In this document: one piece after another, positions 1 to 13,100 of the stretch
How the letters are laid out: each line of letters starts with the position of its first letter
How positions within the stretch are numbered: the first letter of the stretch is position 1
From: Ligula intestinalis
Taxonomy: Eukaryota > Platyhelminthes > Cestoda > Diphyllobothriidea > Diphyllobothriidae
NCBI GenBank assembly: GCA_036362985.1
Contig: JAYGXS010000007.1
Location: 5,119,422-5,183,421, forward strand
DNA length: 64,000 nt
Direction: 5' to 3'
Made by a program: the position numbers and the translations under genes
The notes under the pieces: generated by a model
The model's database searches: none
What the model was told of the DNA's origin: nothing
The model's input: the letters and a program-made list of their open reading frames with translations, nothing else

Positions 1-1060
1 ATATGTTTGGAAAATGTGCAGCGTCCTGCTACAACGCTTATAAGCTGTCTTAAAAGCCACTCTTTCTTAGAAAGGCTGGAATGCCTAAATTTCTTTCCTT
101 TGTATTACATGGCCTTGAGCAAGAATCAAGCTTTAAGCATATGTTTTAATGGCATCTCTCGCCCCGCCATCGAAGGTGCGCATGAAAATACCTCAGCTTA
201 ATATCCGTTCTAATTCTTTCACAACGGGCCATATAATAATCGAATAGCCGCCTGCTCTCAGTCAAGGAAGCGATGGCCCTACAGCTTGTAGCTACCCCCT
301 TTATTCTTAGTGATGCTTTCCTCGGACGCAACGCGGACTTGGTTATGTCTGGCGTGCCCACCACGCGTTCGCAAGACGCCATAGTTTAAGCACCACTCAA
401 GGTCGGCACTTGTCTGGTTTCACTAGCCAATAACATCTCAAGATGAGACCAGTGCACTTTCTCCTGCAAGGGAGTTTTTAACGCTCAGTCACTTCCAGAG
501 ACGACGACTCACTGTTCGGTTGCAGACTCTCTGGACTACGGCTCATTCATGGCTGGCCTGCACTCGTCTGGAAGTCACTTTCCTATTGCTTACATACTAC
601 GCTCGTTCCTACCTTAGTAAATTGTCCCTGACACTATGGCCTTCCACGCCTTATTCTAGTAACAAGCTTAAGCATGTTGGGATACGTTAGATCGCTTATT
701 ATCTGCTTGGACACCATCGTATCCCACAAGCTCTTCAAGAAACCCTGGGATATTTACATGTGTCCCCTGTCGTCCGTTGGCAGTCTGATCTCGTACTGAT
801 CCCACAAAGAATTCAATCGCTAATTTTCCAACAACACAGACCGTAATTCTAAACGCAGAATGTAAGTGATACCTTCGCCGTTATCGAAAGGGAGCATGTG
901 CTCACTTACAGAAAAATATCAAAAATCTCTTCTTGGACACGCAATTTACAATGCAGAAGCTAGAAATAAACTAACTGACCTCCCTTTGTGTCGCTGTCCG
1001 CCGCAAAGCGACATACGCGATGCAAGTATTGAACTTCAGCAGCAACTATCGCAGGGGGTT
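1..1060. other. Unassigned sequence, left edge
   Basis: I see no recognisable gene, repeat head or element terminus here. The open frames are short (60 to 80 codons), overlap on both strands and contain no domain I know. It may be old repeat debris, since recognisable repeats start directly to the right. Confidence 0.4.
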
Positions 1061-1067
1061 AAGTAAG

Positions 1068-1480
1068 TTAAACCCCAGCAACTGCAATCTTCAGACCATG
1101 GTTACTTTGTAGAGGAGAAGTCGGTGGAGGCCAGAATGGTTGGAATAGTTTATAGTGTACACAAAGGAACGGAGAATTGCTGGAAACAAGGTAGACTTCG
1201 GAACACACGTCATTCCGCTGGAGCGCCCTGATCCTAATTGACGTCTGGCGGCTGAGGGTGGGCGAAAAAGGACGTGTTTGAATGGTGCTTGGGCAGCCGC
1301 GAGAACCTAGACGCACGTGTGTGTGTGTGTCCGAGTTGAGATAGGTCAAGTCTTTGCAGGTCAGCGCGTCTGTATGCGCTGACTGAGTTATTGGATGACT
1401 TCAAGGCAGCTGGCCTTGAACAATGACGCCGGAGAAAGCAATGGAGGGTGTCGGACGGCATAGACACATAACCACCCCCT
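1068..1480 (-). repeat. Dispersed repeat R1, copy 1 (inverted relative to 40.3 kb)
   Basis: This stretch is the reverse complement of 40,250-40,680, with many shared blocks, for example the block around GCTTGGGCAGCCGCGAGAAC, the short GT microsatellite at about 1,318-1,332, and the 'cagaccatggttac' block near the end. A third, internally deleted copy lies at 36,080-36,190. The open frames inside are not coding in any recognised way. The family is unknown to me; it has no clear tRNA head and no terminal inverted repeats that I could define. Confidence 0.65.
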
Positions 1481-1554
1481 TGGCGACAAACGCAGTTGCA
1501 AACGGAGGATTTATCTACGTGTTGAGCCACATTGCTGTGAACCAGAATCCAAAG

Positions 1555-2290
1555 TCGCCGAAATACAGTATCATTGATGGGTGTTCATTGAAAATGGTTA
1601 CCCGCGCAAAGTTGTCCACCGTTGCGTGTGCAAGCAATATGGGCAGCAAAGTTGCAGCTACCCTAAACTTTGGCGAGAATTCTGTACGTCAAAAACGCCT
1701 TGGAGACCATCGGTCGTCGATTTGAAACACTTGAAATTGGAATCGCACACAGGCCGGAGGCAACCATAAGGTGTCATATAATGAAAGCAAATGACTCACT
1801 GCCCCGGCCAGAAAAAGCTGCAGTAGTCTACAATAGCTTGTGCAGGTGTTTACAATGCAAATTCGTCGGAAAAACTTGAAGACTCCTCTAGAGGTGAGTT
1901 GCCATACACACGGCAGCAGTGCGGAGAAATGAGGCCAATGCTTAAGTTACTGCTCATTCGGCGAGACCCAGCCACACATTCAAGTTTGATGAGGTCAAAA
2001 TTCTCGCGAGAGTTCACAATCGTGTGAATCGTGAATTCGTTGATTCATGGGTCACGGGCCCCCAGTCTGTAAACGAGTGCAACGACCTTCCCAATCTATA
2101 TTCACTACGGTTCAATTTGGCCAAATTAACCCGCCACACGCGAAACACACAAGAAAACGTGTCGTGTAACGCCTACACAGGGAAAAAGATTGCCGACCAA
2201 TCATCAATATCAACTACACCACGCGGGATGAAAATTCACCAGATCGTGGCTTGTACGCTGGTCAACACAGTCATCTAGAATTATTCTCAA
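1555..2290 (+). pseudogene. Penelope-like element, 3' part with GIY-YIG domain (copy 1, broken)
   Basis: Three frames together read as the end of a Penelope-like element: a segment with HRPEATIR and a xxDxLPRPE block, a GIY-YIG-like start (VVYNSLCRC...FVGKT), then, after a stop near 1,877 and frame breaks, HTFKFDEVKILARVHNRVNREF and the C-terminal tail. The order and spacing match the copy at 27.7-28.3 kb. The GIY-YIG nuclease of PLEs nicks DNA for target-primed reverse transcription. This copy has stops and frameshifts and no reverse transcriptase upstream, so it is a dead 5'-truncated copy. Confidence 0.8.
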
Positions 2291-2402
2291 TAACAGAGTC
2301 GTTTATTCTAGTAAGTTTACAGTACTATGATGATTGTATGCTATAAATACTGCAAGTCCCTGTGCATGAATTTCTTGTTTCTGCTACCGTGTTTGCAAAG
2401 AC

Positions 2403-2440
2403 CTCTAATAAATGATCCGCGATTGATTTGGAAACTTCAG
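2403..2440 (+). ncRNA. Degenerate hammerhead-like motif after PLE copy 1
   Basis: It aligns with the better motif at 28,435-28,468: a decayed CTGATGA, the ATCCGCGA hairpin region, then GGAAACTTCAG in place of GAAACGTCAG, followed in both copies by an A-rich block and the 'tcttctacttct' block. It lies about 120 bases after the PLE coding relic, as in the other copy. The core is too mutated to expect self-cleavage. Confidence 0.55.
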
Positions 2441-2634
2441 GCTTATAAAAATCTTGTCCCAGGGATCAAATCTTCTACTTCTCACTTTTTCCCTGGGACT
2501 GGCATGTTCACTTGTATTGATAACGCGATGCCATAAAGTAGCCCTAGTAGGTTGTCTGTAGCTTTTGCAACTCAAACCTGGGGCATTTAAAGACCACACC
2601 GAGGTCCAGCAATTTACGTAACAAATGTAAAAAA

Positions 2635-2750
2635 ATGCGAATTAGTTGATTAATGGTTTACGGGCGCCCAGTCTATCGACAACTGCAACGACCTTCCAAA
2701 TCTGTATTCGATGCTGCGGCTCAATTTTGATGAATTAATTCCTCGGTTTC
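2635..2750 (+). repeat. Second partial PLE tail in direct orientation
   Basis: It repeats the C-terminal tail of PLE copy 1 (compare 2,030-2,125): both carry 'gttgatt', 'atgg', 'cgggc', 'cccagtct' and 'aacgaccttcc' blocks and can be read as a DSW-x-TG-x-QS-x-N-x-CNDLPNLYS-like tail. A partial direct copy directly after the ribozyme-like motif fits the tandem partial copies described for PLEs. Confidence 0.7.
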
Positions 2751-2759
2751 CTCTCCATG

Positions 2760-3600
2760 TATATTCTCTGTTTCATATGTAACTTATGCCTGAACTACCT
2801 TGGTGGGCTGAAAACAGCGGAAAGAAGTGCTGTCAACTTTATGTGATGTGGTGGACTGCTGGCCTGAGCGTCAGGCTGCAATACCTCTGTCTAAACATCA
2901 CCTCTAGCACTCTTAAGCCTGTCACATTCGGTCCGGTACCCACCTCTCGAATCAAACCCCTGAGCTTGAGTTTAGAGACCAGGTAGTATGTGCGGCACGT
3001 ACAGACCAGGTCGTTAGCTATATCAGCCGTTGTGTCCACTCCTTGTTACAGACAATTGACCGGCCTAGACAATGGTTGTGGTCTGGGAATTCGATAAGGT
3101 TAAAACTGTCTTTAGAGATTCTATTGGCCTTTGACGAATATTAATAACCTACTTTTACATTTTCGGTAGACCGACTTTCACTTAATCGTTAAAATCCGCC
3201 AATACGAGTTCGAATTCCTATCAATAGGCATCAGTTGCCTGAACAAAAGGAGTTTATCTTGATTGAATTGAGTCTATTATGCTTATTAAAACAACTGTCA
3301 GGGGCTTTAATTTAATATTCCTTGATCACATTCAACACAATTAAATATGTATTTACACACGCTAACCAAGTATTACAGTTTATACCACCAATTGCGTAAG
3401 ATAGTTGGGCGGAGAAAATACACATTTAGGCAGCCCTACAAGACAGTTTTGCCAGGATAAGAGAGTGCGGTCAATATCTCAGTGCATTTTCAAAAATATA
3501 GGCCATCTGATGCGCTTGAAGTTCATACGTTTCACTAAAATTCGGGAGTAGGAAAGCTGCCAATTAACGGCATACTTCGGAACTCGCAGTTAACCAATAG
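2760..3600. other. Unassigned AT-rich sequence
   Basis: There is no recognisable coding domain or repeat terminus. Short frames at 2,786-2,986 and 2,839-3,039 oppose each other and show no known motif. Confidence 0.4.
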
Positions 3601-3640
3601 TCAAGAGAAGAAGACGAATAGATCGCTGGATCAATACTTT

Positions 3641-3687
3641 TATTCGCCTGACGTTTCGAGATTCGTCTCTGATTCGTCATCAGAGAC
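3641..3687 (-). ncRNA. Hammerhead-like motif (free-standing)
   Basis: On the - strand the order is CTGATGA, a 12-base hairpin GAGA-CGAA-TCTC, then GAAACGTC and AGGCGAATAAA. The last block recurs almost unchanged at 61,002-61,020 and 28,461-28,475. The extra bases between CTGATGA and the hairpin depart from a canonical stem II. No PLE coding sequence is attached on this side; a LINE begins just to the right on the other strand. Confidence 0.55.
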
Positions 3688-3704
3688 ATAATCAGAGAGC
3701 AGCA

Positions 3705-5761
3705 GCAAATAAGTGCCTTCTTCTCAATTACATCTAGGGACGCTTAAGAGGGAAGTAAACCGCAAAGGAAGGCTGTTCAAAATCTATCGCAGAGAGAGGA
3801 ACCCCGAATTGTACAATAGGTATAAGGCACAGAGAAACAAGGTTAAGAGCCTGATACGAATTAGCCGACAAAACTTCGAGAGTAATCTAATAAATCGTGC
3901 AGTAGGAAACCCAAAGCTTTTCTACAGCTACGTTAGGCAATATACTCGAAATAGAGACCCTATTCCTCTGCTAAAAACAGACGATGGTGTAGAAATTTGC
4001 GAGATTAACGAAAAGGCGGAACATCTATCGTGCTTTTTCCAGTCGGTCTTTACGAGAGAGGCTGAGTTCACCGCTATTAACTGCAGTGTGGGTGTGATCC
4101 AGACCATAGACTCGGTTGCACTCACGGAAAACACCGTTCTGCGAGAACTTCTACAGCTTAAAGAAACGAAGTCGTCAGGTCCGGATGAGATACCTGCAAA
4201 GCTATTAAAAGAGCTAGCCATAGAGTTGGCGGTACCCCTGTACCTTATCTTCCGAGCTTCTCTTAATACTGGACAAGTGCCACCCGATTGGAAGACAGCG
4301 TGGATCTCACCCATCCACAAAAGTGGAAGTCGGGCGACCGCAAATAACTAAAGACCGGTCAGCCTCACCTCAATATCCTGCAAGCTTATGGAACGCATAG
4401 TCAAACGCGAGCTGATGCACTTTTTGGAGCAACATCAACTTCTTTCTGATAAGCAGCACGGATTCCGCAGGGGAAGGTCCTGCTTGACCAATCTGCTCTA
4501 TTGTCTAGAACAATGGACCCGAGCGATCGATGAAGGGAATACGGTGCATACAGTCTTCGTAGACTTCAAGAAGGCGTTTGACACGGTGCCCCATCAACGT
4601 CTCTTATACAAGCTCAGCCGCACAGGGATAAGGGAAAACCTTTTGCAGTGGATAGCAAACTTCTTGACTGGTCGTACCCAGACCGTATGTATTGGCGAAC
4701 AGCGGTCGGCGGAGGTAGCAGTTGAGAGCGGGGTTCCACAGGGATCTGTTCTTGGCCCTATTCTCTTCCTTATCTATATTGATGACTGAATAAGGGGACT
4801 AGACTGCGAAATCGCAATGTTTGCTGATGACATAAAACTTTGGAAGGTCATACGCAACCAAGACGATGAATTAAACCTCCAGGCAAATTTGCATAGACTG
4901 GAGCAATGGTCGACCCTTTGGCTCATGCCATTCAATGTGGCAAAATGCAACCTAATGCGCTTTGGTAGAACCAGCACTACGCCTCGGAGGGTGTATTACC
5001 TGAATCACACGCCGCTGACAGAGGTTGAGGCTCAGAAAGACCTGGGGGTGTGATTCACGCCTTCACTGCAGTCATCACTCCACGTCCTGAAAGTGGCTAA
5101 ATCCGCAATGTCGAGCTTGTACCTAATCAAGCGAGCCTTTGCTAAGTTTGACAAAGCTGTATTTGGCAAGGTATTCGGCACGTTCGTGCGACCTCAACTG
5201 GAATTTGCCATCCAAGCCTGGAGACCTTGGACAGCCAAAGACAAAAAAACCTCGAAAGGGTACAAAGACGCGCAACAAAATTAGTACGAGGCCAACGGAA
5301 CCTCCCTTATGAGACCCGATTGGTAAATCTTGACTTGTTTCCTCTGGATTACAGGCAGATACGTGGGGACCTAATCCAGGCATTTCACATGTTGCGTGGT
5401 CAGGATTGCTGCCTCCAAACAAATGACTTCTTTGAGCGGGCCACCACCTCTAAGCTGCGAGGACACCCCCTCAAATTACGTGTGACTGGGGCAAGACTTG
5501 ACCCAAGAAAATTATTTTTCTCTAAGAGGGTAATCCAGGCATGGAATGCCCTTCCTGCGGATATTGTCATGTCCCCTTCCGTGGATGTCTTTAAGACAAA
5601 CCTAGACCGATATAATGAGTATCGTCACGATTAAGTACTCCAAATCCAATCACTGAACTATTTCGATTCTAAAAATTGAAGCGCTCTACATCCAAACCCT
5701 GAAATGCTAGAAATGCTATAAATATATACTAATAGTAATTTGTAAGTATTATTATTATTAG
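3705..5761 (+). mobile_element. LINE 1: 5'-truncated CR1/Jockey-like non-LTR retrotransposon
   Basis: It encodes a reverse transcriptase and C-terminal region. Visible motifs include SSGPDEIPAKLL, VFVDFKKAFDTVPHQRL, the palm block GVPQGSVLGPILF and the catalytic FADD (in MFADDIKLW, about 4,817), then the tail ERVQRRATKLV and WNALP. The frame is nearly continuous: in-frame stops fall at about 4,349, 4,787 and 5,051, and a one-base frame change lies in the A-run near 5,241-5,250. The element ends in an (ATT)n tail near 5,745-5,761. The endonuclease half is missing, so it is 5'-truncated and inactive but young. Confidence 0.9.
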
Positions 5762-5769
5762 TTATTAAC

Positions 5770-6380
5770 CAAATGAGTTTCTGACATTATCTACCTATGA
5801 CGTCTCTACTCACTATGCGATCTGTGCCGATCGTGTCTGAGGACGCACCTACCGCACCTATGGTCCTAGGCTATGCGGCCCTGTCACACCCTTTCTCGTA
5901 TCGACCGACTGCTGACAACGTGGTGGGTTCCTCGGCTCTTGGCACAACAAAGGCGTATCATGGTCGCATCTCCGGTCTTCGGGACGTTCTCGTGACTCCG
6001 AGATCTCCTCCTCGTATGGTCCTTCGGGTGTAGATATTACTCGTCATGGACGCCATGGCTACCTTCAACATTCACAGAAGCATCATGCCCCTATCATTCA
6101 CATGCTTCCCCACGAGCGACAGTTTTTCGCCTAAAAACCAAAAATGACATTCCATTTTGAATTATGAGCCAGCCTTAGGAGTTTTTTCACTGTCTGCTAT
6201 TCTTCCTCAGTTACACTGCTGGCTCGTGTAAACTGCGTGTGAGTTTATTACTTGAAACAAGCGAGTAGTCGTTTGAAACTGTGTCAACGACTTCTTTAGA
6301 ATGTTCGGCTTTGCCGATGCATTTCTTAAATCCTATGTACCAAGAGGGAGTTTAAATGCGTTTGCCTATATTTCCCTTAA
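5770..6380. other. Unassigned, probably old non-LTR 3' sequence
   Basis: The frame at 5,797-6,033 has no domain I recognise. From about 6,300 the sequence runs into an 'aataaatttgac' end with a pentamer tail, which looks like the 3' end of another non-LTR element, so part of this stretch may be its untranslated region. Confidence 0.35.
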
Positions 6381-6385
6381 TAAAT

Positions 6386-6413
6386 TTGACTTGACTTGAC
6401 TTGACTTGACTTG
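6386..6413 (+). repeat. (TTGAC)5 pentanucleotide repeat
   Basis: Five perfect TTGAC units plus a partial sixth follow 'cccttaataaatt'. This position fits the microsatellite tail of a non-LTR retrotransposon; no coding part of that element is recognisable. Confidence 0.85.
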
Positions 6414-6414
6414 C

Positions 6415-7178
6415 ATGTACGCTTGTATTGGCAAACCAGAGTCAGGTTGTGAGGATTGGCTGAAAAGTAGATTCAGAGTGAGACCAAGAAGGCTCCTTTC
6501 CAACTCAACCTATATGGTATTCCCAACTATTGAGACTGAGGCCAAATAGATCGGCATGCTAAGTGTAGTGCTGTCCCCGCCAGCCATTCATGCTATTCAG
6601 CACCTCATGTCTTTTTATTCATAACATTCGAACTAAATGGAAAAGAGGAGAGAGTGTGGTAAACATAAGGCTGTTCTGCCCTCATGGTAACATAAATTAG
6701 GAATTAATAAGCGTGCCAGCGTCATTAATTGCCGAAAAGAATGGTGTACGTAACCGAAATCAACAGTGAAAATTTCGGGGAAACGAAGCACAAATTTGAT
6801 CACTTGGAGAACCGAATTGTTTCCCGAAAATGTCTTATACATTTATTTTGATTCAATGGACACATTCGTCAGGCACAATTGGGTTTCGCTAATGCCAAAA
6901 CAGAAGAGCGGCGGTTGTTATAGCGAGAGCACAGGTACTTAAACCACTGCTGTGAATATATCAACTTTTCTACTCATATGTTCAAGGCGTCATGCTAATT
7001 GGGTATGTCGTTGTCTAATTAACGTTGTCCCATTCGCTTATCATTGGACGTCAGCGTGAGCACATCTCGCAAGTAGTACAAGCACTGAAACGCCATGCAT
7101 ATCCAATTCGGTTGTTTTAATATATCAACGCCAAAGCTACGCTAGTCTGCACACATATGAAAACGCTCAAACACTGAG
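6415..7178. other. Unassigned; 5' flank of the XRRA1-like gene
   Basis: No gene or repeat is recognised. The stretch should hold the promoter and possibly 5' untranslated exons of the gene starting at 7,179. An in-frame TGA at 7,158-7,160 closes the first coding exon upstream, unless a splice acceptor lies between it and the ATG. Confidence 0.4.
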
Positions 7179-10100
7179 ATGCTGCAGGGTAAAACACATG
7201 TTGTCACACGTCCCAGTGATCCCTACCAAAATAATGTGACTCTTGTTAAGTCAGATGCGTTGCCTGCTAATATTAGCAAAATTGTGTCGGGAAATATGAA
7301 GTTGGCGGAGAACTATTCCAAATGCCCCTTTTCCGATAAGGGATCTACGCCTGTTAAAATAGTACGATCGCATTCCACTTTAAAGGACCGTAATCCAATT
7401 CGGACTTTGAATTTCGAATATTTCGTAAGGTGTTAGGTTTTCTATGATGGACTTTAGACAAAACTTCCTGCACTTGAACGTCAGTGTATAACGTGTTTGG
7501 ATATATCCGGCCGGAATTTCAATGATAAAAAAATTTCCCAGCTAGGTGAATGCAAGAACCTTACCTTTATAAACGCATCTGATAATACATTAAGCGTGCG
7601 TAAGATTCATGATATATTTACTTGATAGGTAGCATGTTTTAAGCAATTCGAGAAGCTTAGAACCTTGGACCTGTCGTTAAACGAAATTTACGGACTGAAG
7701 CCTGGAGCCGATACCTTGCTTTACGTTGTGGTCAGTTTTTCGTTTTAAATGCTTTTCAAGAGCTAGAACCACCATTGAGGAATTGATCAGATGATTTCCC
7801 TAGTCGTCTAGGAACATTTATCTTAATGTCTGAGGCTTAATTGTTGAATTCCATAAACCAATAAACACCTAAGTAGGAAATTCAGCTTAAACATTAAGTG
7901 CTTATTAATTAATACGGCTTTTAGCCTTTTGTAGTAAGAAAGTCAACTTAGCCTTTCAACATGCCTACATTTCTTACATGAAACGTTTTCTAAATTATTT
8001 GCAGTAGGAATTAGATCTATCGTTTAACTTCGTGCGACCAGATGACCTGCTTGTTTTGGGTACATTTCCAAGTCTTTGTGTGCTCCGACTGACGGGCAAT
8101 GAAATAGCGCATCTACCGGAAGAACTTTTGAAAGTACCGGAGGACTCGTATGTGTAAAGTTTCCACAATTTTTATTTTGCAAAATCCCTTTTTGAGAAAA
8201 AAATTAATATGTTTTTATTGCTTTCAGCAAGTCTAGAATAAACCTTAAATACCTGCAACCGTTTTTTGCGTTCAAATTTAAACGAAAGTTATCTATATAT
8301 CCAACTGTTTTAAGGACAACAGACAACTGGTTTTCAGTACTCGAAGAGCTTCATCTGGACAGCAACAAACTGAAAGATGCCGCTGCTATTGCTAGACTTT
8401 CTCAATTACCGCGGTAAGATATATGGCGTAATTAATCTTTTAATTTTCTGTTAATACTCAATTCGTCATTATTCATCTCTTCCGTGCCTTACTTCGGCCA
8501 TCATTTTTACGCGTGTTCACAACTAGAAAATTGGAGTGGGATGGTAACTTATGACAATTGTAAAGCCATATTTGGTTGCATCCGCAGCTTAGTACGTTGG
8601 ACTCCTGGCATCCTAGATTTGTGAGTATTCCTGACCGATATGTGAGTTTGCCTTCTAAATTTCCTATCTGCCCGAATAAAAGATAATTCTTTCCTGTGCA
8701 CAAGTGCCCCCCTCCTAGGTACGGATAGGATTATAAAGAAATATTTTACTCCACGAAAGTGTCCCACGTATCGGGTTTATGCTTCACAGAGGAACGGTTA
8801 TATACTTTCTTGACACAAAAATATTATAGAATTTTCCCAGAAGACATTTATGTAATTATTATACGCTCAACCATTCTCTAGCCTGCTACATTATTTTGAC
8901 TATCGCAATTTTCCATAGCTGACAGCACCACAAACTAGCGTATATAGTATATATTAAATTTCAGTTAACCTCGTTTTGATTATATGTTTTTGAACCACAA
9001 GAGAAACGTAAATTTAGTTTGTGCGATCATCAATGCAAAATTTTGCGTTCTGGAGTAAAATTGTATTTGGTTTAGAAAGTAGAACACAGCTAATTATTTT
9101 TTTCTTGTGCAGACTCAGGTATTTAAACCTCGCAAGCAACGAGTTCACTGCATTTCCCATTCTCCGACTTCGGGGACATTTGTCCAATGATTCAAAAGAT
9201 AATGCATCGGGGAGTTCTCATGAAATCTTGAACGCCAAAACCAAACATCCCCAGTCGCTGAAGCCCAAAGTCCAGTCCGTGCAATCCCTTTCCCGCAGGA
9301 AAGCTGTAGTCACGACCACACTCAAGTATCCTTCTCCGAAGAAACTCCCGTACGTTAGAAATAACATGTAGCCATTTCCTTTGATTGTTTTTATAAATGC
9401 GCAATTCACGCTGTCCTCTTGTAAAATCCAGGACGATTTAAGGACATCAGATGTCATTTAGCTTCCTTATGAGACGTTCTTCGTGCTGCAACTCTTACTT
9501 GCTGTACGGAATTTTCTTTGAGGATGACGCACATTAAATAGTGGAGAAGATTTCGGAGAAATTACATATAAATTTAATGTTTTTATCGCTTATTTTATTT
9601 ATCTAAGCTCCTTCTCGTAAATACTAAATAATCCGTCCATGGCCTTCTTATGCAGTCTGAAAAAGAGAGCCCAGCATCCCTAAAAATAACTCTGATTTTC
9701 GCGCATCCTTCTTTACTGCACCTGTCTCTTACAGAAGCCGTCGAATAGTGACACCATTGGAAGACAGCAGTTGTTGACTCAGATTAATTTTTTTACGGCG
9801 TATGACCTACTCTGATAGCATACGTCAATTGACCATTAAAAACACCGACCATTAACATAGCAAATAAAAATAAACAAAGGCATTTTGAGTTCACTGAATT
9901 CGCTCTATCTAGCCCAGCTTGCTGCGTTTCTGCCGCGTAAATGCATGTCAAAATACCCAGCGTATCACTGTTAATTTAGAGAAGTGCGTGTTTCTTTCGA
10001 TATCCGAGCCATTTTCAAGGGTTAATTTGATTTCAGATCTAGAAGTGGGTATGCATATGTTTTTCTTCAATTATTTCGACAGTTAGTGCACAATCTGATG

Positions 10101-13100
10101 CAATAAGTTCAAAAACGTAATAAAAGTCATTTTTCGGGAAGTCAGCTTACACGGCGTGCCTTCAAACTATTATACAAGTTAAGTTAGAACTATAAGTAAA
10201 AAATAAGTCAACATTTGGTTAAGAAATTACTATTTACTAGCATAAAAATGTAATTTTCACAAAAATCTGCAAACGCAGGTAATGGCAATATGAAAATTTA
10301 CTGGTCCGATGTGAAATAAAAGTGTGTTTAAGGCATGAGAATGGAAAAGGATGGCAAGGTAATGCAGAATAAGTATAAATACCAAATATATATCAATAAC
10401 ATTTTTCAAATAACATTTAAACGTGCACTAAATGTGTCAGAAATGGATTTAGTCACCTTAGGTACATTTATTTCCAAATTTTGAATCTTCGGACACATTT
10501 CCGTTTTTAATGCACGAAAATATTCTTGCGTGCTTTGTATCAATTTCTATTGACAATTGCAAAAATATTTTCGATGGAAATCACATCCCGGCTGTTGAGC
10601 GGGATAAAAATACATTGACGGCCACTCACGGATAGGCTGGCTGTTGACTAAAAAGTTAGATTGCGGTTGTACTTGTAATCAAATTCATACCATCTTGTGT
10701 ATGTTGAAAGAAATTTCTGTTAGCCACAGTTAAAAAAAATATTTTGAGAGTTTGAGTGCGACGAGGAGCAAACTGTTTTCGAAATTCTGTTTAACACTTT
10801 ACGAATTTCACAGTTTTTCTTTGTTTGTCCATAAATACCGTTTTCATTCAACCTTTTTACCGAAAACTTAGAAATAAGAAATATCTTAAAAGCATTTACC
10901 TTTATAATGAATTGTTAAAAATTCCTCCGTTTATCGCTGCCTGTGTGGGTCATGACTTTAGAATCGCCCAAACATATCAACTCATTGCCGAGAAAAATGA
11001 ATTTCCACAACAAAAGCTGAGAATGAATACGACTAAGATTAATTAAAAGTTTCTTTAGTGCCAGGTTAGCCTTTTAAGCTTAATTTCTGAGAAGAATCTT
11101 AATAAAGCATCATACCTACAATTCCTTGAACTTGCCATCCAATGTGAATATACCAAACACATGTTGACAAGTAGTTTGTAAAACTTGCTACTAAAATCTC
11201 GTTTAATCCTAGCTTTACTCGGTTTTTGACAAAAGAAAGTCGACAATTTGTTTTTTCAGCAGAGCAAAGACAGCAAAATATGTAGAATGTATTAACTTCA
11301 TAAAGTTTGCGACCTCACGGTATTGTATTTGTATAATATTAAAGAATTCAATTTCGAAACGGCCGAGGGTAATAAAACGTAACATGAAAATGAAAAAGAA
11401 CAGCTTAAGTTACAACGCAACCTCCTTAAACTTGTTTACAACTGTACGGCAGGGAACACATATCAGTTTTGTGAGGCAGTGAGCGAAGTAAAGAGAGTGT
11501 GGGGCGGATCACTTGATCCAGATGCGCACCTTCTGGTTTTCTCTTCCGTATCGTGGCGGCCCCTGAATAACGAAGGGACAGCTCGACCGCAGATTTCGAC
11601 GACGTCCACCACAAACTTCAGCAAGCTGAAGGTTAACGAAAGACTTGCGCTGCATTATAGTGAAAGTAGACTTTCGCAGTATCAGCCTCACTTCCGCCGC
11701 ACTCCCTCATCTGCACCCGGTGTCAGGAAAAAGTCAAAAAGACCAGGATGCAGGTGGCTGGCGCGGCCGAAGGCGCAAAACTGCATGCTTTTCATTTCAG
11801 TCCAGCAACTCTACCGTGCTTAAAGTTAAAATCCTGCATAATTTGGACAACATAGGTAACGACCGATGACTTACCAGTGTGCCAGCAATAGGCACTCAGG
11901 TTCTCGCATTTAATTATACTGTTTCCTGCAAGCTAGTTACTTCCTCCACAACCGCGTCGTAGCCGATAGAAGATGCCCCATCCCTAGAAGTTTGGCCACT
12001 CACTTTGTTCCATGTGTATACAGTAGCTTCACTATCTCATGCAGTAGCTACCGGAATTCTGCAATAAGTTTTCGATTGGAACATATTAATTGCGGATGGT
12101 TGTAACAGGGATGATCGCACAGCCTAATCTCAACATATTTTGTACACTTCAGGATGCCGGCTTTCTAACGAGCTTCTTTCTGACCGCCAAGACAAAGCAT
12201 GTACTATAAAAAGTGACTACTCAAGTAGTATGCCGTTTTGTCATTAATTTCGACTGCCTTTATAGATTCAAATAAATTTTTTGGAAAATATGCCCGAAAA
12301 AAATATTCCTTGTACTCTTTTGATAGTAAATTACGCCTTCTTTAAATTTTATATTTAAAGGAAGGGTATCTTTCAGTTTAAAAATTCTAATTATGAGGTT
12401 TTTACAATTTTCAGGTGTTCATTCAGTGATCACCGTATCTGTTATTTGTTAATGCTGCCTTTACTGTATAAAGCATGCTCCATGCATTCTCAATGAGTCG
12501 AGGCACTGTACACACGTAGGTATACTCCTCTTGATGAGTGAGTAATCGTGCATATGTACTATTTCCCGCTACCTGATGACTGCTCAGTTTTCGACTGCAA
12601 TCATGTAAACGATCACCGTTTGAAGTTCTCTACTGTATCGATGCATTTTTCCGTTGCTGTGTCACCAATAGGGAAGTCAAAGGCGCTTGCCTTTCTTTCT
12701 TTCAATAAAACAGTTAGAATTCCAGGTACTGATCTAATGTTCACTGATTTCTGTTTTGTATAATAATGCCACTATTTTAGAGTAAATATACCTAGCTCGA
12801 TAGCCAAAACCTTTTTGGGCTAGAAAGTAAGGGGTTATTTAAAAAAAACCAATCAGTTATCAGTTTCTCACGCCTACATTCTTCGAAAACCAAAATGTCC
12901 TTTAATGCCTAAACGTTGCAAATATTGCATTTATTTTTTTGTTTTAGCCTTCCTATAATCTATTTCTGAAAAATTTACTTATAGTTACCCCATCATTGAG
13001 CCCTCGTTCAAAAAGGCACCACTTAAAAAAGAACAGATTGGCCGGACATTGTGTCCTATGACTAAGGCGGAGGCAATACAGGGACAAGATTCCATCACGA

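Noticed and set aside
1318..1332. GT microsatellite as a notable signal
   Set aside because: It is short and common; the other R1 copy has the same tract shortened.
3928..4320. 130-codon - strand frame
   Set aside because: It is antisense to the LINE 1 RT frame.
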